This document shows, in pieces, positions 16,260-22,136 of a stretch of 22,136 nt of DNA. The position numbers and the translations under genes are program-made. Source of the stretch: Treponema sp. UBA6852 (lineage in GTDB: Bacteria; Spirochaetota; Spirochaetia; Treponematales; Treponemataceae); assembly GCA_002449305.1 (NCBI GenBank), contig DKDI01000047.1:1-22136 (forward strand), given 5' to 3'. The notes below the pieces were generated by a model, which worked only from the letters and a program-made list of their open reading frames with translations, made no database searches and was not told where the DNA came from. Position 1 is the first letter of the stretch. Each line of letters begins with the position of its first letter.

Positions 16260-18425
16260 TTACTGAACTGATTTTTCTATTCCTAAAAGCATAAGCTGAA
16301 GCGTTTCTGTTCCATTAAAAACATTCCGCTCTATGTTGAAAATTATATCAACCTTGTCTCCCACATTAAAATCCTTGTGAAGCCGCTCGCCTTCGTTCCA
16401 AAAGATGCAAGGCCATTTGTTTTTTCCGCAGTCAACGGTAATTTTTAAGTGCTGCTTTTCTGCCTTTCCCATTACAAGCCCGGAAACAATAGGAAGATTT
16501 TTTGCTAAGAAAACAAGCTTGGGATTTTCGTTTCCAGTCGGCTCGAATCTGTCTATGATTTTTTTCAAATCTGGTGTCATGTAGGCCGGCGGAAGCTCTG
16601 CGTCAATTTGAATCTCGTCAGTTTTGTCAGAAAGATTTATTGTGCCTGAAAGTTCTTTTGTGCGTCTTTTGAATTCCTCGAACTTTTCTTTTTCAAAACT
16701 GAATCCGGCCGCAAAGTTGTGCCCGCCGTAACTTACAAACAAATCCTTCAGCTGGTCAAGAAAATCAGTTACGTCATATCCACGGCAGCTTCTCATTGAG
16801 CCTACAACAAGATTTCCCACGTAAGTCATCGCCATTGCAGGAACTCCAAGAGAAGAAACCAAACGTCCGGCAAGAATTCCTGAAACTCCTTTGTTTATCT
16901 TTTCGTCAATTACAAAGCTTAGTTTTCCGCTGAAGTCGTTCACAGAATTTTTTGCCTTAAGACCAGCAATCGCTTCCGCTTCTTGAGTAAGGGATTTTCT
17001 TTTTGTGTTAAGCTCAATTATTTTTTTTGCAAGCTGTTCACGGTACGAATCGTCTTTTGCTGTAAAAAGCTCAATTGCGATTCTAGCCTGACCGAGTCTG
17101 CCAGCCGCATTCAAATTTGGAATCAGCGTCCAGCAAATGTCAGTTGAAGTAATGCGCTTTCCCAAAAGCCCTATATTTGACATAAGTTCCTTTAGACCAG
17201 GACGGACTTTATTTTCATTTATTGAATTAATTCCGCTACGCACAAAAAGCCTGTTTTCATTTTTCATCGGCATTATATCTGCTAGGGCCGCCAAAGCCAC
17301 AAGCTGCAAGTCATGCTTTTCTTTTTCTGAATCAGATGGAAAATTTTTCTTTAAATCCTGCTGAACATAAGTTACAAATATATTGTAGAATCCGCCGATT
17401 TCCGTGGGAGCGTGGTCGCCGTATTTTGCGATTTTTGACATTTCCTTTATTTTGGAAAGCGGAAGATTTTTTAGGGAAGGGTAAAGCTTTGCGACTTCTG
17501 TCCTTATATCTGCAATGTTAAACTGCGCGCTGTTTCCGAATGTTAGGTTTAGAAGCCGTTCAACATTGGCTTTGTCCCAGCAAAGAATTATCTGCCCAGA
17601 CAAGTACTGCGGAATCTTTGTGTCGTAAATTGATTTTTCGCCCGGAAAAATATGTTCAACAAGCCTTGAAACTGGAACTAAATTTCTAAGCTTTATGCAT
17701 TCAATTGCAATCTGCCCGTTTTCTTCTTCACGCGCATTGAGCAAAGCCGCATCTGCCTTGTACCATTTGCTCTTGCTGAATCTTAACGCTGAAACAACTT
17801 TATACACGACTGCGCAGCCTGAAATTTCTTCAAACGGATAGCCAGAATCTGAAAGTTTTGCATTTAAAATAATCGCAGGATACGGAATGTTTTCCTTTGG
17901 ATTGTGATGATCCAAAACAATCACATCTATTCCAAGTTCCGCCGCGTATTCGATTTCCGCATTGTTTGAAATTCCGCAGTCAACCGTGATAATAAGCGAG
18001 CCGTTCTGCTTTGCAAAATCATCTACAGCCTGAATCGAAAGTCCGTATGCGTCGTCTCCTTCTGGAACTCTGTACTGAACATCAATTCCCAATGAGCAAA
18101 GCTCGTCGTAAAGAACAGTTGTCGCCGTTACTCCGTCAACATCCTTGTCGCCGAAAATTAAAACCTTTTCATGCTCTTCCTTTGGACTGTCTTTTTCTGG
18201 AACTGCTACAAGAATTCTGTCAACGGCATCTTCCATTGAATTGAATAAAAATGGATTATGCTGAAACCTTAAGTCATCTTCCATAAAATAGAGAATGTCT
18301 TTTCCGCTTGTGATTCCGCGCCGTGCAAAAATGCTTGCTGTAAGGCTGTCAAGTGAAAACTTATTTTTTAGCCTTTCAACTTCTTCCTTTGAAATTGTTT
18401 TTTTTACCCACTTTGATGATGACAC
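16260..18425 (-). CDS. recJ: Single-strand-specific 5'-3' exonuclease RecJ
   Basis: RecJ degrades single-stranded DNA 5' to 3' in recombination and mismatch or base-excision repair. Motifs seen, numbered from the GTG start (721 residues): FGDKDVDG (91-98), VDCGIS (148-153), DHHNP (172-176), ADIMPM (382-387), NAAGR (439-443) and GGHNFAAGF (567-575), followed by an OB-like C-terminal domain. About 150 residues (218-371) are inserted between the DHH and ADIMP motifs, explaining the excess over E. coli RecJ (577). I chose GTG at 18425: AAAGGA lies nine bases upstream, and the GTG shares one base with the deoA stop (TAGTG). An in-frame ATG at 18476 would add 17 residues inside deoA. The partner pathway protein RecO is encoded nearby at 21185-21958. 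Confidence 0.93.
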   Translation of the reverse strand: MSSSKWVKKTISKEEVERLKNKFSLDSLTASIFARRGITSGKDILYFMEDDLRFQHNPFLFNSMEDAVDRILVAVPEKDSPKEEHEKVLIFGDKDVDGVTATTVLYDELCSLGIDVQYRVPEGDDAYGLSIQAVDDFAKQNGSLIITVDCGISNNAEIEYAAELGIDVIVLDHHNPKENIPYPAIILNAKLSDSGYPFEEISGCAVVYKVVSALRFSKSKWYKADAALLNAREEENGQIAIECIKLRNLVPVSRLVEHIFPGEKSIYDTKIPQYLSGQIILCWDKANVERLLNLTFGNSAQFNIADIRTEVAKLYPSLKNLPLSKIKEMSKIAKYGDHAPTEIGGFYNIFVTYVQQDLKKNFPSDSEKEKHDLQLVALAALADIMPMKNENRLFVRSGINSINENKVRPGLKELMSNIGLLGKRITSTDICWTLIPNLNAAGRLGQARIAIELFTAKDDSYREQLAKKIIELNTKRKSLTQEAEAIAGLKAKNSVNDFSGKLSFVIDEKINKGVSGILAGRLVSSLGVPAMAMTYVGNLVVGSMRSCRGYDVTDFLDQLKDLFVSYGGHNFAAGFSFEKEKFEEFKRRTKELSGTINLSDKTDEIQIDAELPPAYMTPDLKKIIDRFEPTGNENPKLVFLAKNLPIVSGLVMGKAEKQHLKITVDCGKNKWPCIFWNEGERLHKDFNVGDKVDIIFNIERNVFNGTETLQLMLLGIEKSVQ

Positions 18426-19750
18426 TATTTTATTTCCTTTAAAATCAATTTCTTTTCTTCTGGCTTTTCTTCGCAAAAATCCAATGCCGCTTCAAGCTGC
18501 TGCTTTCCGCTTTCAAGGGCATCCGGGCTTTTTCCGTAGACTTCAAGAAGCTTTTCGCCTTTCTTTACAAAGTCGCCCTGCCGTCTGCAAAAAATTATTC
18601 CAGAGTCCGCATCCACTTTGTCTGACGACTTGTTTCTGCCCACTCCAAGGTTTATGCACGCAATTCCTGTTTTGTATGCGTCAACAGTTAAAAATCCGTC
18701 TTGCTTTGCAAAGAGCTCCGACTTAAAATTCGAGCGGCGTTTTCCCTGTTCGCTTAGAAGCTTGTCTGGATTTCCGCCTTGAGCCTTTACGTTTTCAAGG
18801 AACTTTTTTAGTGCCTCTCCGCTTTTTACAGCTTCCTTGCACTTGGACTTTCCTTCTTTTGTGTCCTTTGCTTTTCCGCCGAAGACCGCCATTCTTGAGG
18901 CAAGCTCATAAGTCAGCTCCATTACATCCTCAGGACCTTTTCCTTGCAGGCACTCAAGAGTTTCTTCTATTTCAAGATAGTTTCCCACTTTAAAGCCAAG
19001 AGGAGAGTCCATTCTGGTTAGAAGCGCGCAGGAGTTTTTCCCCATTGCCTGGGCTGTCTTTACTAGGAACGACGCAAGCTGTTCTGCATCCGCCTCGCTT
19101 TTCATAAACGCGCCTTTTCCGCACTTTACGTCAAAAACAAGTGCATCGCTTCCTTCTGCGACCTTTTTTGAAAGAATGCTTGCCGTAATAAGCGGAACAC
19201 TTTCAACAGTTCCTGTAACGTCGCGCAGGGCGTACATTTTCTTGTCTGCCGGAACAATTTTTTCTGTCTGTCCCATCATGGCAAAGCCTGTTTTTTCTAT
19301 AATCGAAGCGAACTGCTCCTCGTTAAGATTTACATTGTAACCTTCTATTGATTCAAGCTTGTCCAAAGTTCCGCCTGTATGCCCAAGCCCCCTGCCGCTC
19401 ATCATGGGAATTTTTACGCCAAGGGACGCCACAATAGGCGCAAGCGGAAGGCTGATTTTGTCTCCCACGCCGCCTGTGGAATGCTTGTCTACAAAAGGTC
19501 CTTTAAGGCCCTTGAGCTTTTGAAGGTTGATTGTGTCGCCAGATCTAAGCATGCATTCTGTTAAAATTCCTGTTTCCTCGAATGTCATTCCGCTGAAATA
19601 AACAGCCATAAGAAAAGCCGACATTTGGTAGTCAGGAATAGAGCCGTCAACATAGCCGTTTACAAGAAATTCTATTTCATCTCGCGAAAGCTCCTGTCCT
19701 TTTTGATTTCCTGTTCCACGCTTTTTAATGATTATGTCCGCCGCACGCAT
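18425..19750 (-). CDS. deoA: Thymidine / pyrimidine-nucleoside phosphorylase
   Basis: This enzyme splits thymidine (and in some members uridine and deoxyuridine) with phosphate, releasing the base and (deoxy)ribose 1-phosphate for salvage. The 441-residue protein has the phosphate-binding segment DKHSTGGVGDKIS (88-100) and the family signature SGRGLGHTGGTLDKLE (118-133). A C-terminal domain with GVGRNKSSDKVD and a lipoyl-like GDFVKKGEKLLEVY segment follows. Its length fits both DeoA and the broader Pdp type, which I cannot tell apart from motifs. A strong GGAGGT sits four bases before the ATG. recJ begins at its stop codon. Upstream lies the repeat-rich gap 19751-20315. Confidence 0.93.
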   Translation of the reverse strand: MRAADIIIKKRGTGNQKGQELSRDEIEFLVNGYVDGSIPDYQMSAFLMAVYFSGMTFEETGILTECMLRSGDTINLQKLKGLKGPFVDKHSTGGVGDKISLPLAPIVASLGVKIPMMSGRGLGHTGGTLDKLESIEGYNVNLNEEQFASIIEKTGFAMMGQTEKIVPADKKMYALRDVTGTVESVPLITASILSKKVAEGSDALVFDVKCGKGAFMKSEADAEQLASFLVKTAQAMGKNSCALLTRMDSPLGFKVGNYLEIEETLECLQGKGPEDVMELTYELASRMAVFGGKAKDTKEGKSKCKEAVKSGEALKKFLENVKAQGGNPDKLLSEQGKRRSNFKSELFAKQDGFLTVDAYKTGIACINLGVGRNKSSDKVDADSGIIFCRRQGDFVKKGEKLLEVYGKSPDALESGKQQLEAALDFCEEKPEEKKLILKEIK

Positions 19751-19806
19751 TCTGACCTCCGCTGTTAAGTGTTGTTTTTAATGCCGTTGATATATCTAAA
19801 CATTTT

Positions 19807-19925
19807 TGTCATTGGCATGTCTGCATCTTTTAGTCATTGCCGGACTTAATCTGGCAATTTTTTGCTTATAGGGATTCCCCCAATCAAGTTGGGGAATGAC
19901 ATTGAAAACAAGCACGGCAATGACA
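19807..19925. repeat. Dispersed palindromic repeat, copy B (with leader, possibly nested)
   Basis: The core begins TGTCATT at 19807, with a leader reading TGTCATTGGCATGTCTGCAT that nearly matches copy C. A hairpin follows, ATTGCCGGA/TCTGGCAAT with a CTTAA loop and one G-T pair (19836-19858). A second hairpin, ATTCCCC/GGGGAAT with CAA/TTG extension and one bulged C, ends in AATGACA at 19901. A further CACGGCAATGACA at about 19913-19925 looks like a second right-hand end, so one copy may sit inside another. Between here and the palindromic array (19926-20033) I see only AT-rich sequence with no clear feature. Confidence 0.85.
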
Positions 19926-20082
19926 AAATATTCGAACTAAGAACACATATATTATTATATCCCAAAAAGAAAAAAAAGTCATTTGCTGCCTATTTTCTTT
20001 ATAGCTTGCATCCCCCTTTATTGCAGTAGCTGAACATTCTTACAAGAGGCTTGCGGCATTCTGCACAACTGCTTGAGCATCT

Positions 20083-20258
20083 ATAAAATTAACTTAAAAA
20101 TAAAGTGAAATCAAGTTGATTTTAAAACAGAATCAAGTTAAATACAAGATGAAATTAAGTTAAAATCAAAATGAAATTAACTTGATTTCAGAATAAAATT
20201 AACTTGATTTTAGATTTCTTTTAACTTAATATTATATTATAATCAATTTAATTTCATA
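20083..20258. repeat. Eight palindromic units at exact 22-bp spacing
   Basis: Each unit has a 15-bp palindromic core of the type AAATTAACTTGATTT around a central G or C. Centres fall at 20093, 20115, 20137, 20159, 20181, 20203, 20225 and 20247, a period of exactly 22 bp, about two helical turns. The unit at 20108-20122 is a perfect palindrome (AAATCAA-G-TTGATTT). Units 1, 7 and 8 are the most decayed. The central base is G in units 2-4 and C in units 5-7, in keeping with mirror symmetry of the whole array. It looks like a set of cooperative protein-binding sites upstream of the HU-like gene. Confidence 0.92.
20205..20243 (+). promoter_or_regulatory. Possible promoter of the HU-like gene within the array
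   Basis: TTGATT (20205-20210) and TAATAT (20227-20232) are 16 bp apart, and a consensus TATAAT lies at 20238-20243 without a good -35. Both lie inside units 6-8 of the array, so a protein bound to the array would be placed to block or modulate transcription. AT-rich sequence makes chance matches likely. Confidence 0.35.
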
Positions 20259-20315
20259 GACATACAAGCAGTGGAGCATGACAGTGCAGGCAGTATGTAA
20301 GAATGTGGAGGCACT

Positions 20316-21035
20316 ATGATCAGCATAAAGACAGTAGCTAACAACACTGGGCACGGTAAAACTGGATTCTGCTTTTTAAGCACTTCGGACACTGACGCCG
20401 GGCTTGAAGAAATAATCAAGGAAATGGTCAGGTACAATTCCACTCTTACCGAGGCGGACACGCGGGCGGCTCTTTCTGTTTTGGACTGTGTTGTGGAGCG
20501 GCTTCTTCATGAAGGATGTAAGGTCAGGCTTCCCTGGGTGGACTTACAGCTTGCGGCTCACGGAACTGCCGAATCCATTTCAGCGAAGTTTCAGAACAAT
20601 AGAGGCGACAACAGGTTTGTGCTCAAGGCTTTGGTCAACAAGAAATTCGAGGCGAAGGCGGCGGAGAAAGTGTTCTACAAGACAAAGCTTGCCATTGCGG
20701 AAATGGATCCTGTGATTTTCCAGGTCTTTTCAATCACTAAAGATGCATCTTATTCAAGTGAGCGCGTTGTAAAGGCTGGAATGTGCTTTAGAATCTACGG
20801 AAAGAATCTTGGCTTTGATTTTGAGGATGAAAAACAGGGCGTGTTCCTTGCATTGAAAGGAGACAGGAAAAAGTCTGTCAGAATCACAAGCTTTATAAGG
20901 CGCACTCAAAGGACAATCGATGCAATTCTTCCGCAGGAAATGGAAAAAGGTGTCTACACGGTTTCGTTTGTAAAGAAAAACGGCGAAGGCTCGTATCCAA
21001 TTGCAAACACAACTTGTAATCTGGAAATACTTTGA
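20316..21035 (+). CDS. HU/IHF-like DNA-binding protein with C-terminal Ig-like (DUF4469-type) domain
   Basis: The 239-residue protein has an HU/IHF-like N-terminal half (about 1-125). It contains the helical dimerisation part (TLTEADTRAALSVLDCVVER, 43-62), the turn VRLPWVDLQLAAHG (70-83) that resembles the HU strand region, and a basic arm around 90-112. The second half (about 132-239) is beta-rich, with GMCFRIYGKNLGF and GVYTVSFVKKNG, and matches the Ig-like domain (DUF4469) often fused to such HU-like domains. The role is unknown; proteins of this type are thought to bind or bend DNA. TGGAGG four bases upstream supports the ATG. It stands alone, divergent from deoA and convergent with recO, preceded by the palindromic array and flanked by repeat copies B and C. 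Direct binding to the array is my inference. Confidence 0.8.
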   Translation: MISIKTVANNTGHGKTGFCFLSTSDTDAGLEEIIKEMVRYNSTLTEADTRAALSVLDCVVERLLHEGCKVRLPWVDLQLAAHGTAESISAKFQNNRGDNRFVLKALVNKKFEAKAAEKVFYKTKLAIAEMDPVIFQVFSITKDASYSSERVVKAGMCFRIYGKNLGFDFEDEKQGVFLALKGDRKKSVRITSFIRRTQRTIDAILPQEMEKGVYTVSFVKKNGEGSYPIANTTCNLEIL

Positions 21036-21058
21036 GTAGACTGAATGACTTGTTGCTT

Positions 21059-21178
21059 TGTCATTGGTATGTCTGCATTTTTTTGTCGTTGCCGCGCTTG
21101 ACACTGCGATGTTTGCACAGCAAACTCGGTTGGCAATCTCTACATATATGGATTCCCCGATCAAGTCGGGGAATGACA
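21059..21178. repeat. Dispersed palindromic repeat, copy C (long form with leader)
   Basis: The element begins TGTCATT with the leader TGTCATTGGTATGTCTGCAT, one base different from copy B. It then has a long left module: outer stem GTTGCC (21088-21093) with GGCAAT (21132-21137), enclosing an inner hairpin GTTTGC-ACA-GCAAAC (21111-21125). The right module is a perfect 9-bp hairpin, ATTCCCCGA/TCGGGGAAT with loop TCAAG (21152-21174), ending AATGACA at 21178. It fills the gap between the converging HU-like and recO genes. Confidence 0.88.
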
Positions 21179-21184
21179 GCGAAG

Positions 21185-21958
21185 CTAAAGTATTCCTATT
21201 CCGCTTTTTAGGGTTTCCAGCTGCATTCCGCAGGCCTTTTCTATCATGCTGTACAAAAGCCGCTTCATGTTGTAAACGGATTCCGAGGGAACAAGCAGTT
21301 TTCTTACTTGTCCGGGCGGAAGCTCGTTTATTGCGGTAAGGTAGGTGAGCGAGTCAAGGTCGATTCTAAAGTTTCCTTGCGCTCTGTTTTCCGGGGCGAA
21401 AGAAATGCAGTCTGCGCAGACAAATCCGTTTTGCCTTTCGATGTAAGAGGCATTATGCTCATGGCTTAAAAGTGAAGAGCCGCAGCCGCAGCAGGTTCTT
21501 GTTTCAGGCTGAAGTCCTAAAAGTCCAAGGTATCTCCAGACAAAGCGCAGAATTCCAAGCCGGGCTTCGTTTTCGTCCACGCTGTCTATTCCGTCAAGAA
21601 AGGCGCACAGAAGCACAAAGGCTTTTTCCGTTTCTCCAGCGCATTTTGTCTTTAGCACAAGCTCGCAGGCAAATGATGCTGCCCAGGACTTTAAAAGGCT
21701 TGTCCTGAATGAAAGGTGGCAGTTTTGCGCATCAAAGTCGGTTATTTTTATTGAATTGCGGGATTCATCGCTATATATATAGAGAATTCCTGAATAAAAA
21801 GGCTGGACTAGGGATTTTAGGCGGCTTTTGGGACCTCCGTAGAGCATTGCGTTGAAAATTCCGTTTTCCGCAGAAATTACTTTTACAAGCCTGTTGTTTT
21901 CCCCGGATTCTTTTAGTGAAAGAATTACAGATTTCATTCTCTTGTTTCGCTCTGCCAT
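21185..21958 (-). CDS. recO: DNA repair protein RecO
   Basis: RecO, with RecR and RecF, loads RecA onto SSB-coated single-stranded DNA and anneals strands. The 257-residue protein has the N-terminal OB-fold pattern (VILSLKESGENNRLVKVISAENG, about 11-33), a helical middle (about 80-150) and a zinc finger, C156-x2-C159 followed by C181-x2-C184, in the usual RecO position after the GLQP segment. Its length matches the family. The start at 21958 has only a weak AGG nearby. An ATG seven codons in (21937) would give a more typical RecO N-terminus but has no spaced ribosome-binding site. It converges on the HU-like gene. Confidence 0.86.
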   Translation of the reverse strand: MAERNKRMKSVILSLKESGENNRLVKVISAENGIFNAMLYGGPKSRLKSLVQPFYSGILYIYSDESRNSIKITDFDAQNCHLSFRTSLLKSWAASFACELVLKTKCAGETEKAFVLLCAFLDGIDSVDENEARLGILRFVWRYLGLLGLQPETRTCCGCGSSLLSHEHNASYIERQNGFVCADCISFAPENRAQGNFRIDLDSLTYLTAINELPPGQVRKLLVPSESVYNMKRLLYSMIEKACGMQLETLKSGIGIL

Positions 21959-22041
21959 GCGCCTATAATATCAGCGCGGAAAATGCTTTGCAATATCACT
22001 TGGATTGTGTTTATTTTCAATTTCGAGTTTTGTAAATTTAC

Positions 22042-22136
22042 TGTCATTATCGGGCTTGACCCTGTGACGTTTCTGAAAGAAACTCGGTTGATAATCTATT
22101 GAAAATTTCCAACAGATTCCTGACCGAGTTTACTGG
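22042..22136. repeat. Dispersed palindromic repeat, copy D (long form, cut by the window end)
   Basis: The element begins TGTCATT. Its left module has outer stem ATTATC (22046-22051) with GATAAT (22090-22095) and inner hairpin GTTTC-TGAAA-GAAAC (22069-22083), the same layout as copy C with different but still pairing bases. After a linker, GATTCCTGACCGAGTTTACTGG-like sequence (from about 22115) contains the reverse complement of the AAACTCGGT seen in the left module, so the right module appears to be a long form too, running past the end. Confidence 0.82.

Larger units (their letters stand above)
20034..20306. repeat. Large inverted repeat centred on 20170 around the 22-bp array
   Basis: ACATTCTTACA (20034-20044) is matched by TGTAAGAATGT (20296-20306), and ACTGCTTG (20068-20075) by CAAGCAGT (20265-20272). 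Both pairs share the exact midpoint 20170, also the midpoint of the eight-unit array. By hand count about 30 of 42 positions in the outer arms pair. The right arm ends at the ribosome-binding site TGGAGG of the HU-like gene. Confidence 0.9.

Noticed and set aside
19926..20033. Small gene or RNA in the AT-rich gap before the inverted repeat
   Set aside because: No open frame with a ribosome-binding site, no stable hairpin with a T-run and no recognisable RNA motif was seen.
20083..20258. CRISPR array
   Set aside because: The 22-bp units are contiguous and palindromic, with no unique spacers between identical repeats, and there are no cas genes nearby.
20034..20306. Integron attC or attI site
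   Set aside because: Some treponemes carry integrons, but no integrase, no core-site pair of the GTT/AAC type at the ends and no gene-cassette series is present.
20754..21164. 136-residue minus-strand open frame over the HU-like gene and repeat copy C
   Set aside because: It runs through the palindromic repeat and the opposite coding strand, with no family motifs or ribosome-binding site.

Overview
The window reads as a chromosomal segment of a low-G+C treponeme, probably a gut or oral type Treponema; the species cannot be fixed from sequence alone. The grounds are the low G+C by eye, the spirochaete-style lipoprotein signal, and the set and style of genes: a Lnt with a lysine-rich insertion, a GalK-like GHMP kinase next to surE, and a RecJ with a large internal insertion. 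There are no rRNA or tRNA genes, no CRISPR array and no recognisable transposase.

Layout, left to right. At 1-153 there is a probable terminator of a gene lying outside the window. At 154-2504 (minus) apolipoprotein N-acyltransferase (lnt) is translationally coupled to a BioY-like membrane protein. At 2559-7292 (plus) there is a tight operon: divergent galactokinase-family kinase, surE, a TPR protein, and an exported TPR/beta-propeller/VWA protein. At 7243-10447 (minus) there is a large exported/membrane protein followed by dinB (DNA polymerase IV); the dinB 3' end overlaps the converging VWA gene by 50 bp. At 10572-15097 (plus), behind a good sigma-70 promoter, come a protein with a possible degenerate GHKL ATPase end, a lipoprotein, trmB and ligA. 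At 15250-19750 (minus) lies a deoA-recJ-M23 peptidase operon. At 20316-21035 (plus) lies an HU/IHF-like DNA-binding protein, and at 21185-21958 (minus) recO. DNA maintenance is well represented (dinB, ligA, recJ, recO, HU-like), next to envelope functions (lnt, lipoprotein, M23, exported VWA protein).

The most unusual part is the 565-bp gap before the HU-like gene. It holds eight palindromic units at an exact 22-bp period (centres 20093 to 20247 in steps of 22). The array sits inside a larger inverted repeat (20034-20306), and both share the same symmetry centre, 20170. The right arm stops at the ribosome-binding site of the HU-like gene. The array and gene are bracketed by two directly oriented copies of a dispersed palindromic repeat (19807-19901 and 21059-21178). 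This looks like a discrete cassette of a DNA-binding protein with its own structured DNA target. That interpretation is an inference; the geometry is visible directly.

The dispersed repeat has four copies here (15138, 19807, 21059, 22042), beginning TGTCATT and, where complete, ending AATGACA. Its stems change sequence with compensating changes while the CTTGA/TCAAG loops are kept, and it occurs in short and long forms. At least one copy probably also serves as a terminator.
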